A stretch of 64,000 bases of DNA from Ziziphus jujuba (GCF_031755915.1 NC_083387.1:16203001-16267000), one strand, 5' to 3'. Numbered from the stretch's first letter, positions 32,770-45,240 are shown. Notes: generated by a model not told the origin, from the sequence alone. Made by a program: numbers and translations.

Positions 32770-33898
32770 TATAAATAATGCAAAATAAAATAAATTCTCA
32801 CAAAAAATCACTCTCTCACGTGTTTCACTCAAACAAGGCCTCAACACTAGTGTTTGCAAATTAGTTTTGGCTTTTACCCTCTTTGAAGCTCACACACTCT
32901 TGCCTCTTTTCACTAAATGAATTATCCCAAAGTTCTAATTAAAACACTCACAAAACAGAAATTATATTACAAGTATGTTTTAATTAAATTTATCAACAAA
33001 ACAGTAGCAAAAAGCAAGTAATACCGAATGAATTTAAAATACCTAAACTTCGGCTTTTCTAGGCAAAATAAGGCAAATTACAAGAAAATTTTGGAATCAA
33101 TAAGCATTGGACTAGATGGTAAGAAATTAAAGATTCAAGGATAAAAATTTAGAAAAAGAATTTCAAACATGAACAAAAATCAATTCGAATAAAATTAAAG
33201 AATAGTGTTGGTTGTTGTTATTGTAATTCTAGTTTTGTATCAAATCCTTTATCTAATTTTAATCCAAATAATTTAAGCACCCAAAATTCAAATATCCAGC
33301 AACAAAAATAATTCTCCAGCAACTCCAAATATTGAATAAATAATCAACAAATCAACAGCTCCAAGAAATTTCCAGCAACAAATTTCAATACCAAATTCAA
33401 CAAATCGATTTTTTTTTTTTTTTTATATTCGGCTTTTCTTTTTCTCTTTTTTTTTTTTTTTTTCTTTCACTCACAGAACATAAGACAACTGCAGTAGCAA
33501 GAATCAACACCAAAATTGCAATTCCAACACCAAATAATCACCAATCCCGTCACCTCCAAAGCAAAATAAAAATTTGTAATTTTTTTGTACGTTGCCGCAA
33601 ATTCTCTTTTTTTTTTTTTGTTTTTTCTTGAATAAATGAATGCAAATATTTAAGATCAAAAAAGCAAAGAAAATTCAACAATAAACTAAATTACTAAGAA
33701 CAATGATGAAGAACAACCAAAAAACTAGGAAACAAAAATATAGTAAAACAAGGAAATCCTAATTTAACTAGGAATGAATTTTTTATTTTTTTTTCAAGAT
33801 ACTGAACGTGTATGATGATAGAAGCAACCTTAACCTAATGCTAAAATTGCAGATTAACATAAAACAAAAGAAAGTAAATAAGAAAGATCAAGGTTGTC
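32770..33898 (-). other. Family 1 untranslated leader
   Basis: It is colinear, inverted, with 770-1900 and 4490-5560: GTGTTAATCTGCAATTTTA, then poly-A/T runs, GTTGCTGGAAA motifs and TTTTGTTGAT blocks. It carries poly-T runs at 33411-33424 and 33450-33463. No gene is expected or seen. Confidence 0.8.
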
Positions 33899-34110
33899 TT
33901 TAAACTTTTTAGCTTGAGCCTTAGTGATCGGTTCGGTCTTCATCCATATCGGGTTAGTACCCCAGCGGATTGTCAGATGTGTTGATTCAGACAGATTCAC
34001 ATTAATTTGACTATTTGTATAAAAAAGTTTTGGCTTTAACTTTATTATTGTAGCATAAAGCTTGATGACATCAGTTCGTAGAGTAGAGCATATTTGAATC
34101 CGAGCCACAA
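33899..34110 (-). pseudogene. pol: Orphan family 1 pol tail fused to the leader
   Basis: The minus strand reads STHLTIRWGTNPIWMKTEPITKAQAKKFKDNLD and runs without a break into leader sequence (LSYL...). The parental tail has CTTGATG and the parental leader has TTTGATCTG, so the join sits in a shared TTGAT. It belongs to a second element copy, or to the same tandem array, whose LTR was deleted. Sequence past 34030 is no longer recognisable as pol. Confidence 0.7.
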
Positions 34111-34194
34111 TTTGAAATTTATGATCAAAATAGTGCTAGGGACGTTTTGATCTTTTTACCAAATGCTTCATAATTGGTATATTATATTTTTCAA

Positions 34195-34225
<31 letters not shown>

Positions 34226-34414
34226 CATATGTATATCAATTTGTTATTATGCTTATATCTATTTAGATAGATGTATACATGTTTAATTATTTAATTATTT
34301 TTATTAATATTATTAAGATTATATATTATATATTTAAAATAAAAAACCAATTTTCTCTCTCCTTTCTCACCTTTGTCTCCCTCACCTTTTGTCCCTTTCA
34401 ACCTCAAGACTTGC
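34111..34414. other. AT-rich spacer with (TA)n
   Basis: Nothing gene-like is seen. (TA)n at about 34198-34227. The final bases CTTGC form the left target-site flank of the adjacent solo LTR. Confidence 0.55.
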
Positions 34415-35519
34415 TGTTAGAACCCATCCAAGATTCCTTATCAGAACTTTAGACACATCCCAACTAGCAAAATCTTATTGGAGCTTCCTATAAAAAATTT
34501 GCAGCACATTCCCTAAGGGTTGGGCATGCCCCAAAAATTCCTTGCATAGAGAGCACACTTTAGTATTACATCACCTTATTTCTTCCACCTTACTATAAGA
34601 TTCTCCACAAGATACAGCACTTCAGTAATAAAAGTACAAGGATACAGGTACTGGAAATAGTTTAATAACCATAAATACCTTTATAACTCATGTCCATCCA
34701 CACCACCCACTTATTACAGTCTTACATTTTTATACAATTTCATGAGCACTCCAAATGTATAAATGTAGATAGAAGGATAATAAAGATAATAATAATAACT
34801 GTAATATAAATAATAATAATTATAATAGTACAACCTCTTGAGAAATTTGGATAACCTACCTGAAAGCTACGATGCCTTGCCCAAAACCTATGACACTTGC
34901 CCGAGAACTACAATACTTGTTCGAAGATTACAATACTTGTCCAAAAAATATAAAGTAATAATACCAATCACAATTAATAATAACAATAATAATAATTAGA
35001 AAAACAAATAATAATAATAATACAAAATCATAATCATAAATAGATAGAACAAAAATAAGATAAAATTTAAAATTTACAAATATACTATGTAATCCGCACA
35101 CTTGTAGCGGAGATAAGGCCGATGTACTATATCTTATGCTAATGTACAGCCTCATGATATCAGTTGTCGCAAGTACACTCCTACCAATAAGGTCAGGGGT
35201 GATTGCTTGTAGTGGTTGTCCGACCCATTTGTCTCGTCAGCAGCAAAGATACGAGACTAAGCTATTCATGAGTCGAATTAGGATCCTCGCCCTTTTGCGA
35301 TGTGATATACACAAACATAACATAATATATATACATATATATTTGGAAAGGACATCTGATGCACCATACAATATACCAGTGGTGTCAGAGAGTACTCGGC
35401 TTCCTAAGCATTACTTTGTGACGGGGAGGTTAAAGAGCGAAACTTGCAATCGGTTACCTTGGCATCCTGAGGTGCCGATTGCTAATAACTTGTCATGGTT
35501 AAACAAGTCATCCTTCAGC

Positions 35520-35790
35520 TAAAGGGAGGGCAACTATTACTATCACCGCAAAATACTTGTCTATCCTCTCTCATCACAACTGATAAAGGATGACCATATA
35601 TAACACATGTGCGCTAAACCTTAATATAATAACAAGCAACTTTAGGGCCAAGGATAAGGGAGCTATTTATGCTCACTATGCAAAATATTTGCCAACCCTC
35701 AGGTCTATAGCTCTCATAGGATGGCTATACATCCATACGCACTAATCATGAATACAATATAGAACACCGATATTGTATGGTGCATATATA
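35520..35790. repeat. LTR-internal tandem repeats of about 110-150 bp
   Basis: Two diverged units share AGGG(A/C), GCTCACTATGCAAAATATTTGCC or the equivalent, AACCCTCAGGTC, TATAGCTCTCATAGGATGGCTATA and a CACTAAT-type end. The related remnant at 53590-54080 has about four units. Confidence 0.65.
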
Positions 35791-36319
35791 AACTATCTAG
35801 TAACATAAAATAAATATAATATATATATTTACCTGAAAGGTCAAACGCCTCATAATTATACTTTTAAAACATAACTAGGTGTTTTAACAAATATAAATAT
35901 AAATAAATAAGTAAACAATAAATTAATTAAATAATTACGTAAATATTCATGAAATTCATGACATATTTTTAAGAAAGTATGCCACGGTAATATTATTTTA
36001 ATACTGAATATTTTAACAACTTTTAATTTTCTTAGATCAGTATAAATAGCTAAATAAATAAATAAATATATAAATAATTAATTAAACAAAATAACCTCTA
36101 CCAAAATATATATACCCAGAGTATAAATTATTATTTGAAATAATGCATAAAATTAGCTAAAATCAATTACAACATTTTAAACACCTTGGCGTAATATAAC
36201 AATATAGATATAGATAACATATTAAATCTAAAATTCAGTAAATTATTATAATTAAACATAACAAATATACCCATAGTCATCCATAAATGAGTATTTACAC
36301 ATTCAGTCATAAATATATG

Positions 36320-36369
36320 CATATAGTGCACATACACCTATATATATATATTAATCTAATTATACTCAC

Positions 36370-36404
<35 letters not shown>

Positions 36405-36439
36405 CACGTATTTATATGTATATATATACACAATCATTT

Positions 36440-36474
<35 letters not shown>

Positions 36475-36520
36475 AATATACAAATATATATATATATATA
36501 TATATCAATCTACACACATG
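36320..36520. repeat. Clustered (TA)n microsatellites
   Basis: Several TA runs of 10-15 units are separated by short unique pieces such as TTCACACGTATTTATATG and TGTTAATATACAAA. They lie inside the inverted family 2 LTR. Confidence 0.95.
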
Positions 36521-37080
36521 CCCAAAAGTGAACACACATACACCTATATATATACATACAAAATATATGTGCTTACGAACATACATACACATATGTATAC
36601 ATAAACATGTATATATACAATCTAACTCAATTTTTCACATTAAATACAATAATTTACTAAAAAAAGGGCAAAATCTCAAATATCCAACCAAAATTTACAA
36701 ACTATACATCAAATGAAAGCTTGACGAATAAATATCAAAGATACTTAGCTTAAGCACCTTGAACTCAATGTCAGTGGTTGGAAAATGGCCAGGCAAATTC
36801 AACCGAAATTCAACTCATTATATCTCCAAAATCCTAGGGAATTGAGTTGAACAAAGCTCATAATTGAGCTAAGGAGACCCAAAAATGGTGGGAGGGAGGT
36901 TTGATTTGGCCGGTTAACTAGAAAACTGGCTTCGGCATCATCGGTGATGGATGCCCGATTTGGGTTCATTGGTGATGGTTCACTGTGATTTTCCAACTAC
37001 TGGCCGAAATCCTCATGGGCTTCGTCCATGTCTGACGCGTGCAATGCATGGCTAGAAATGCATAAATCTTACAAGGTTGG

Positions 37081-37138
37081 GAGAGAGAGAAAGAGAGAAA
37101 GAGAGAGAGAGAGAAAAAGAAAGAGAGAGAGAGAGAGG
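37081..37138. repeat. (GA)n-rich tract in the family 2 LTR
   Basis: An interrupted GA microsatellite at the edge of the LTR's leader-like zone. The solo LTR at 55581-58469 has a GA tract at the corresponding place (56089-56112). Confidence 0.9.
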
Positions 37139-37758
37139 CCTTCTTACTATGAGGAAGAGGGAGGGAGAAGGAAAATGAAAAAAAAGATGAAAAAGAAAAA
37201 GAAAATTTAAAAAATAACTTATTATTCAAGGATGACATGTGGCCCTCTTTTGTCGTGACATTTGTCATTTATATGATTGTGACATGTGGTACCTTCCAAT
37301 TGGTGACATGTGGCACAAGTCAAAGACTCCATTAAATATTCCACTATATGGTAAAATCAATCTCGAAAAATATAGCCACGACTTTACAGATGCACAACTT
37401 TTCAAGTATAGGTCCAAAGTAAGCGTGCTACCAGTCTATGGAATCATAATGACAAGCATTGTCACATGGTATATAAGTTGACTTCAAAATCCATATAGAT
37501 AAAAGTCAACTTGGGTTTGTTGATTAGTCTAGGTTGCACCTTGTTTTGACCATAACTTTTTAATCTCGGCTTCAATTTTGACATACTACTAGCCTATGAA
37601 CTCATGTCAACAAGTACACTATGGTAACTCGATCAACATGAAATTTTTATCACAATAAAAAGTCAAAGGTGGAGCCCACTTGGTCAATCTCGGTCAGCTT
37701 TGGTCAGACTTGGTTAAAAATTCAAATTTGGAGTAATTTCTCGGATTGGGGTGTTACA

Positions 37759-37940
37759 CTTGTAGACTTGTGACAAACCAAACCCACAACAACTCCTTCT
37801 CACCATAAATCATCCATTTTCTGACAATTAATTGTTGATCCATTGTGTAGGAAAAGTTCCATCAAACAATCTTACATAGTCAAGCAGAACCTCCTTTAAA
37901 ACACAAATAACCTAAACAGTTTCGTAATTAAAGCTTATTT
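37759..37940. other. Short unique spacer
   Basis: 182 bp between the family 2 solo LTR and a family 1 LTR fragment. No feature recognised. Confidence 0.5.
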
Positions 37941-38708
37941 GGATATGAACCTAGGTCGACATACACCTAAACCCGTATTATATTAGTCCGGGTCTCAATT
38001 AAGTTCAGATTTTAATGGATTGACCTCAACCCCTAACCAACCTATGATTAGAAACCTTGGTATAATGAAGACGTCACAATGGGCGATGGATATCCTATTA
38101 ATAAGTCAAAACTAAAACACTCACTCTCTAATGGTGTTTTAGGTGTTCAAAGAGAATAAGGAGAAATTCAATCTCACAAAATAAATTTTGAATATTATTA
38201 AAGGTGTGTTCTTCCTAAAAAACAAGTCCTTAAATAGGCTGGAAAAGTTACAAAATAAAACCCTAGAAACTAAGACAAAACCAGCTAGCGTTAGGAAACT
38301 AAAGTGTTGGCCGAAATTTGCAACCTTTCCTAATCTTAATTTGATTAATTAATTCCTTTATTTGAATTAGGAATTAATTAATTTACAACCAAAAATAATA
38401 AAATTATAACTTTCCTAAAGTTATTTGTCCAGCAAATAATAAACAAAAACCAGAATTAAAAGGTAATTTCTTAAAATAAAAAGTAGAAATCAAATTAGGA
38501 AACTAAAATGCTATATTTTTTACTAAGTTGAGTTTTATCAATCTTTGACCAATTTAAGCTCCAAATAAGCTTCCATGTGCTTGGTAGGATTCCAAATCGT
38601 ATTATCATAGAGTCCCACATGTTGCCCTTGCTTGGATCAAAGAGAAAATGCCATCTCAGCAAACTACAATAAAGCCAGCAAATAATACAATAAAATCGGC
38701 CAATTTCC
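37941..38708 (-). mobile_element. Family 1 LTR fragment
   Basis: The left edge GGATATGAACCTAGGTCGAC corresponds to TGATACGAACC... of other inverted copies. It is colinear with 26932-27690 and breaks off at about 38708 within AAAATCGGCCAA, so about 200 bp of the LTR's own 5' end is missing. LINE sequence follows directly. Confidence 0.85.
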
Positions 38709-39305
38709 CATTCACTCTAAAGTCAAATTTTGGTTTGATAATTGGAAAGGAGTTCCAATAATTAAATTACTTCATGTTCCTTTGGTGTGATCAAGGTTTG
38801 CTTGTTAGTTCTTTGATAGCTCTGGATAGTTCTTGGAATCACCTAGAAGTTTTCAATTAATTTGGTGCCATTTGGTTTCAGGATCTCACTTGTAAGGAAG
38901 CTTCTAGTAATTTAATGAATTTTGATTTTAAACCTCCAACTTGGATGAAGCTTATTTGGGAGAAATTTATTCCTTCATCTTTCTCCATGTTTGCATTGCA
39001 TCTTTTGCAAGATAAGCTATCAATAAATGATATTTGTTTTTGTCATGGTGTGTACTTGGTTTCACATTGTCATTTATGTGGTAAGGCTTTTAAAACTATA
39101 TTTCATATTTTTCTTCACTATCCATATGCCATTACTATCTAGATTGCATATTTGTGACTTTTGAATTGCATTTTTATTTTCTGGGTTATTGGAGCATTTA
39201 TTTTTTTAGGGTTATGGTTGTTTTAGTTAGTTTTCATTTAATCATTGGATTGTGGCAATTCTTACTGGGTTTTTGACAATCTTGCTTGTCAGTATTCAAA
39301 GGCTG
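38709..39305 (+). pseudogene. LINE (non-LTR) fragment with zf-RVT region
   Basis: The translation gives SKVKFWFDNWKGVP, then in shifted frames LTCKEASS..PPTWMKLIWEKF, and an open stretch at 38915-39142 ending LSINDICFCHGVYLVSHCHLCGKAFKTIFHIFLHYPYA. The CxLCG...ET/AFxHIFLHCPxA pattern is the zinc-binding zf-RVT domain after LINE reverse transcriptases. It is truncated at both ends, at an LTR on the left and copia sequence on the right. Confidence 0.75.
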
Positions 39306-39306
39306 T

Positions 39307-39620
39307 TTAGTAATGTGTTGGTGTTGCAATCTTTATAAACATATCTGCTGAATTCCCATTTTTGTGAGTTTTCACCAATCTAAGCAATTTATGCTCTATC
39401 ATATCGCATATCCAATGATAGTGAATATCAATGTGCTTTGTCTGTGAATGATGCATTAAGTTCTTGCTCAAATCCATAGCACACTGGCTATCACAATGTA
39501 TCTTGTAATTCTTCTGCTTGATGCCCAATTCATGGAGTAAACACTTTAACCACAACATTTCCTTACTAGCTTCCATTGCGGTCATGTACTCAGCCTCTGT
39601 TGAAGAAAAACTTACACATT
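39307..39620 (-). pseudogene. pol: copia RNase H domain
   Basis: A 92-codon frame: ASKEMLWLKCLLHELGIKQKNYKIHCDSQCAMDLSKN, then HSQTKHIDIHYHWICDMIE. It matches the copia RNase H end (EA.KE..WL..LL.ELG, CDSQSAI.L..N, TKHID...HFIRD). Upstream, AEYMTAMEASKE is preceded by FSSTEAEYM. It ends within ATPTHY at the element's broken edge. Confidence 0.85.
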
Positions 39621-40560
39621 TTTATAGGCTTGACTATCACGATATAGCTCCTCCAGCAAAAATATAAAGGTAACCTGATGTAAATTTCCTACTATTAAGG
39701 TCTTTGACCATATCTGCATTTGTATAGCCTTCTACAACTAGATCACTTCCCCTGTAATACAAGCATACTTTGATTGTACCCTTAAGATACCTAAAAATCC
39801 ACTTGACTGCTTCCCAGTGCTCCTTTCAAGGATTTGAAAGAAATCTTCTCGTGGTACAAATTGCATGAGCAATGTTTGGTCTAGTACACACCATTACAGG
39901 TATCAAACTTTCCATTACTGAATAATAAGGCTCTGAAACCATCTCTTCTATCTCTACATTGGATGAAGGCCATGATTTTTTGTTCAACTTGAAATGGTTT
40001 ACAAGTGCAATGCTAACTAGTTTAGCCTTATCCATACAAAATCTCTTTATCACTCATTCGATATACTTCCCCTGTGATAGCCACAACCTATGATTCTTCC
40101 TGTCTCGGACTATTTTCATTCCTAAAGTCTATTGAGCTATTTCCAAGTCTTTCATATCAAATGACTTGGAAAGTTCTTACATCTTGTTCAATTATCAACA
40201 TATAGAAAAACTGCAATAAAGATTCCATCTAAAAATTTCTAAATATAAATATACTGGTTTGCATCAGTCTTCTTATGTCATTGACTCACTATAAAAGAGT
40301 CAAACGTCTTGTACCACTCCTTACATGCTTGCTTGAGGCCATACAAGCTTTTCTTTAGCTTGCAAACGAGATTTTTTTTCCCTGAAACCTTAAAACCTTC
40401 TGGTTGCAACACATAAATCTCTTTATGTAGATCATCATGAAGAAACATTGTTTTACATTGTTTTGACATCCATCTCCTTAAGTTCTATGTCTAAACAGGC
40501 TACAAAACCAAGAATAACTCGTATTGAAGTCATCTTCACCACTGGTAAGAAAATCTCATC
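39621..40560 (-). pseudogene. pol: copia reverse transcriptase
   Basis: Readable blocks are TMFLHDDLHKEIYVLQPEGFKVSGKKNLVCKLKKSLYGLKQACKEWY (40469-40280), with the D-x-AFLxGDL motif altered to TMFLHDDL. Next come the MIKRFCMDKAKLVSIALVNHFKLNKKSWP block (40053 on) and VMVCTRPNIAHAI..TRRFLSNP. The YVDD-type box region near 40200 is broken by stops. Confidence 0.8.
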
Positions 40561-40999
40561 AAAGTTAATTCCTTTTTTCTAAAGAAAATGTTTAACGATC
40601 AATCAAGCTTTATGCTTTACACCAGTACGTTGCCATCCGTTTTGAGCCTGAACACTCATTTATTCTTTAGTGCCTACTTTCATTTTGGAAGCTCACAAAA
40701 ACTTCATCTCATCTTGCATTATGCACAACCTCTTTTCTCTGTCGTAATGGGAATTAGCTTTTTGGAAACTCTTTGGCTCCCCCTCTTTAGTAAGTAGAAT
40801 ACATTGAGATTATGGATATTTCTTTGATAGAGTACGGCCTTGTTCAGATCTTCAGAGAGGTGTCCTATCATTTGACTACTATGATGGTCTTGTAGCTTCT
40901 GGTGTTTGAATCTCTCCCAACTTAACATCCTCTTCTCTCTCCTGTTATGCTTCTAGTAATTCTCTATGCACCTTATCATTATCTGTGGCAGCTTGTGTT

Positions 41000-42025
41000 G
41001 GTGCTAGATCAGAAATAAAATCATATACACTAGTACTAGAAGACTTCATAGACTTTTCAATGTCTTCTATAGTTTGATTTTCATAGAATACTACATCTCT
41101 GCTTCTAATAACCTTCTTTACTTTTAAATCCTATAATCTATATATGAATTCTTCATCTCTATATCCAATAAAGATGTATGGAGTAGTTTTTACGTCGAGT
41201 TTCTGTTTGAGCTTATTGGATACATGTACAAAGAGTAAACATCCAAATACTCTTAACTGAAAGTAGGAAGGATTCTTATTAAACCACACTTTCTCTAGGA
41301 TTTCAAAATTCAATGGTACTGATGGTGATTTATTAATCAAATAGTGGGTGGCACGAGCAGCTTCTCCCTAAAATGGTTTTGGCAGCTTATCTATACTGAT
41401 CATACTTCTAACATTCTCCATAATCATCTGATTAATTCTCTTCACTACACCATTATGTTGTGGAGTGTGAGGGACCATCTTCTCATGCTGAATACCTTAT
41501 CCTCTATAATATGCATCAAAATCTCTAAAAGTATACTCACCTTTATTGTCTGAGTGAAAACACTTCAGCTTCCCATCTCACACTCTACTATGGCATGGAA
41601 TTCTTTGAAATAATCTAAAACTTGATCTTGCATATTTAGGAAATAAACCCACACCTTTTTAGAAGCATCATCAATAAAAGTTAAAAAATATATGTTGCCA
41701 CATAGAAATCCACCTCTAAAGGGCCACAAATATTAGAGTGCACTAGACTAAGCAACTTTGATCTTCTTGTTGAAGAAGATTTAAATATGACTTTGTGTTG
41801 CTTACCCTGCAAACAATGATTATAAAGATCTAGCATAACATCATTGAAAATAATGATAAGCTTCTTTTTGGTTAAGGTAGACAATCCTTTCTCACTCATA
41901 TGATTAAATCTTTGATGCCACGGATTTTGAGATACCTCTTCTTTTATAATGTCGAGACTATTTGCATAAATCTTCATGTGACTCTTATAAAGTGTTCCAC
42001 AAATATGTCCTTGAGTGATAGCCAT
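41000..42025 (-). pseudogene. pol: copia GAG-pre-integrase and integrase
   Basis: The GAG-pre-integrase segment (42025-41790) reads LDIIKEEVSQNPWHQRFNHMSEKGLSTLTKKKL, followed by HCLQGKQHKVIFKSSS and LSLVHSNICGPLEV, the start of the integrase core. The core (41680-41345) has many stops. The post-core segment (41340-41131) reads VWFNKNPSYFQLRVFGCLLFVHVSNKLKQKL and YIFIGYRDEEF. Confidence 0.8.
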
Positions 42026-43480
42026 AGCACCTTTTGTGATTTTCCATGTGCCGTTGTAAAAGTGGTTATCGAAGATTCAAAGGCTATTCCTAAGAGCACA
42101 ATGAATTGAAGTTGTAGAACATGTCGGTTCCAACAATCTTAGCGAAACTATTATTTCCCATCTTTACTATGCCAAAGTCTCCTACTTTGTATGTTTTGAA
42201 ATACTCTTCATGTGTGGAACAATATGCCACTTCTTCTTTAACAATGACTAAAGTTTCATAATCCTTTTTCGGCTGATTTCTTTTTTGTCTGTGCTCTTGC
42301 AATATCTTCCTGCAGTACTTCTTCAAGTGATGTTCTCGGCCATAATAATGACACTTATCTGTTGGCCTCCTCCCATCTATGGGTCTATCTCTGCTCTGGT
42401 TCGTGCCTCTCCCCCTATCATGACTTTGTTGCTATCTCCCCTGTTTCTATATGACAAGGGCATGTGATTGATCATTGCCAATATCCTTTCTCCTAGCCTT
42501 TTCGTTAAATAGGACAAGCATTACCATAGCCATGGTAAGTTTACTGTTAAGAGCTAAATTGTTGAGAGAGACTAGCAATATCTTCCAATTGTCTGGAAGA
42601 GAGCTAAGAAGTAGAAGTGTCAGTTCCTTATCTCCTAGTTATACCTCTACTGTAGATAATCGATTTACCAAGTTCTAAGACATACTGGCATGTTTGGCTA
42701 CAGAAGTTCCATTTTTCAACTTCAAATTTACCAAACATCTCATCAATAAGACTTTATTCCAATAGCCTTGGCTTGGTACATGTCCTCCAACTTCTTTTAG
42801 AGGACGTATGCGTCTACCTCCTGCACAACATGATAGACAACACTATGATTGGTCCATTGTCAAATTTGACCGATTGTTTTTCTATTCAGCTTCTTTAATT
42901 CTACTTCTTTGGGGGGATCGAGGTTCCTTCTTCTGGCATCCAAAGAGTCAAACAAATCCTTGTAATTTAGTAGATCTTTCATCAGAGGTCTTCAAAATGC
43001 ATAGTTGGTGGTAGTAAGCTTGATCATAACTCGCAAATATGATTATTTCATTAACATCTTGTTTTACAATAGCTTTATAAAAAATTGGAGTTTAATTTAG
43101 AAAAAGGAGTCTGCCAACGCATCCAGAATGGTAAAAAACATTGGATTTGACTTTTCTTAAGTCAGATTTTGAATCTGAGAAAATTTAAAGTCAAAGTGCA
43201 ATTCCCAAAAGTTCTGAAAAACCTGAAAACAACAAAAATATAAGGGTATTTCTACAATTTTTGAAAAATGTAGAGCCATCACTGATGTATCAAATGACAT
43301 GGCAGAATGGATGATGTGTTGCCATGTAGTAGATGAGCTTGCTGCTGATGTGGCTTGTCTTGGCTTGCAGCTCGGCTCGCAGCTTAGCTCAGTGGCATGT
43401 GGGAGGCGCGTGTCATGTTGATCGGTGTGTGAAAACCAATAGAAAGCTTTGACCCATGCATGACAGCGCATGCGATGGCG
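42026..43480 (-). pseudogene. gag: copia gag, zinc knuckle and protease remnant
   Basis: The knuckle near 42350-42300 reads CHYYGREHHLKKYC, with the second cysteine changed to tyrosine. After it come a basic stretch and HEEYFKTYKVGDFGIVKMGNNSFAKIVG, typical of the copia protease region. The D-[ST]-G active-site motif expected just before HEEYF is missing. Capsid sequence (42900-42380) is fragmentary; 43020-43480 is presumably the 5' end of gag or leader and is not readable. Confidence 0.65.
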
Positions 43481-43606
43481 CGTGGAGGTCTAGTTAAGCT
43501 TGTTCCCTTTGTCTCGACGAGATCTCCCTCTGATATGCTCAAATTTTTTGTTTAAGCTCGTTGACGGTGAACCTTTTCTCTGATACTTGGCCTTGATACC
43601 ACTAGT

Positions 43607-43960
43607 TGTGATCCTCTAATCACAAAGAACACAGAAAAACCAAAACAGAAAATAAAGAAAGACAAAACACAAAATATTGAGAAGAAAAAAATGTATTATT
43701 TTCTCTAAAATTAACACAAAAAAATTATCTAAAAAACTCTCTCTGAGTCTCTAAAAAACTGTGCTATCTCTAATCTATGTGATGTGATACAAGACTGAAA
43801 ACTAGATACCTATTTATAAGGTTTTAAAATTATCTTTTTTACAATACAACTTGCCCACTAAGTAAACTTATAAAAAAACAAAGAAAAAAAAGAAAAAAAA
43901 AACAACTCTAATGGGTTGGGCTTTAGGAGAAGGCTGGACCCCATACATATTGCTATATCA
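43607..43960 (-). mobile_element. copia 5' LTR (about 354 bp)
   Basis: It sits next to the primer site (43589-43601). On the plus strand it starts TGTGATCCTC and a plausible end is GCTATATCA at 43960, giving TG...CA ends in either orientation. A minus-strand TATA box (CTTATAAATAGG) lies near 43810-43821. The outer edge is inferred, since no second LTR exists to compare. Confidence 0.6.
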
Positions 43961-45240
43961 AATTGTATTATATATATATATATATATATATCTTTACTCC
44001 CATCTATTTCACTGCTCTTATATATGGCTTTAGTAGGTCTCAATTTGAGAGTTATAAAAATATACAATGTCTAGCAAAAATGGTTAGTTTCAGTAGTTGA
44101 GCACCTTTATTTGTGCCTTCATGGGCACAGATTCATATCACACGGGATGCGGGGGGATTTTGGATAGTTTAAAACTAAGTAATTTGTTTTTTTTTTTTTT
44201 TTTTTTTGAAAGGATATACAATATCGTACAAGATATATGCATTTTCGTCAATTTTATTGATTATCTTTCTATTTCTCAGAAAATTTAAAATATATGCACT
44301 TTCGTCAATTTCCTCTTGGTGTTGCCAAATAATACATGAATCTGACTCTAATTATAGTAATATCCAGGAGTCAATAACAAACTCCAGTAAGCTTAAAATA
44401 ACAACTACTATGAGCCATAATTAAACAAATGATCGTAATTGAATGTGTCCTGATCACATCCTATATAGGTTGTGCTCAAAAGTCTGGTAGCTACCAATTA
44501 TGGGCTAATGAAAATGGATTAATTGCAGTCAACTGAAACAGAGAGACCTTAATTGGGGGAGTAGTGAAAATTAAATGATCCTTAATTTCGGAACCGTACA
44601 ATATTCATTCTTCAAATCCAGATTTATGTTGAAGAAAGCTGTGGAGAAAGCTCCACATGTCCTATGAGCTTAATTTCTTCTGATCTAGGATAAGGTGTCA
44701 TGCTATTTGATAACGTAAAATAAAGACGCTGATACAATCTACATCATTTAAAATTATGACATATCATTTAAATATATATATATATATATACATATTTTTA
44801 AAGAAAATGTAATTGGGGAAGAAAAAACTCGTAAGGTCTTTGTGGAATCCATCATATGTTATTACAAAGGGTCGATTAATTTTTTTTAATTAATTAGTTT
44901 TTAAACTTGAGTCATAAGTTTTATTTTTTCTTTTGGCAACTTATAAATATATAGATGAGAAGTGTGGCAGGTCTTTGCTATATCAAACTTTAAAATATCA
45001 TCATATATAGAATTTTAATATAATAAAAATATGATGAAAGTTTATGGTCAAAATATTCTAATGGCAGGTCACTCCCTCAGCCACATATGGAAAAAAAAAA
45101 TTACAAATCAAATTTAAAAAATAATCAATCGAGAGCTTTATAATAATTTCTGATGTATTCTACACAAGTTTTACATGTATGTTGTTACTAACTCATTTAG
45201 ATTTTATTTATAAAAAATAAAATAAAAATAAAAACTAATT
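43961..45240. other. AT-rich intergenic spacer
   Basis: No gene is supported. (TA)n at about 43970-43991 and 44775-44792, poly-T at 44187-44207. It shows no clear match to sequence left of PR-1 block A. Confidence 0.55.

Larger units (their letters stand above)
27898..33898 (-). mobile_element. Family 1 gypsy internal region, nearly complete but degenerate
   Basis: The order on the minus strand is leader (33898-32770), gag (32764-31640), protease (about 31450-31170), linker, RT (about 30560-29860), RNase H (29769-29107), integrase (about 29100-28330), pol tail (28320-27917), polypurine tract, 3' LTR. This is the standard Ty3/gypsy order (protease-RT-RNase H-integrase). Stops and frameshifts occur in every domain. 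The primer site and 5' LTR are missing, replaced at 33898 by a fusion to another pol tail. Confidence 0.9.
34415..37758 (-). mobile_element. Family 2 solo LTR, inverted (3344 bp)
   Basis: The left edge TGTTAGAACCCATCC is the reverse complement of GGATGGGTTCTAACA (compare GGATGGGTCCTGACA at 22203). The right edge GGGGTGTTACA is the reverse complement of TGTAACACCCC. The flanks CTTGC (34410-34414) and CTTGT (37759-37763) match at 4 of 5 bases, an aged target-site duplication. It is longer than its relatives because of (TA)n expansion (36320-36520) and a tandem-repeat zone (35520-35790). No internal region is attached. Confidence 0.82.
39306..43606 (-). mobile_element. Ty1/copia element, decayed, 3' end truncated
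   Basis: Domains in copia order (integrase before RT) on the minus strand are primer site (43601-43589), gag (about 43480-42330), zinc knuckle (42350), GAG-pre-integrase (42025-41790), integrase (about 41780-41000), RT (about 40560-39620) and RNase H (39585-39307). It stops at 39306 against LINE sequence, so the 3' LTR is absent. The primer site reads TGGTATCAAGGCC (methionine-tRNA-like). Stops and frameshifts occur throughout. Confidence 0.85.

Noticed and set aside
36416..36716. Tyr/Ile/His-rich frames
   Set aside because: They are (TA)n and (CA)n low-complexity sequence inside an LTR.
37028..37268. Arg/Glu-rich (+) and Ser/Phe-rich (-) frames
   Set aside because: They derive from the (GA)n tract of the family 2 LTR.
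43157..43471. 104-codon minus frame upstream of copia gag
   Set aside because: No similarity to gag or any known domain. Its composition fits chance in copia leader or degenerate gag sequence.
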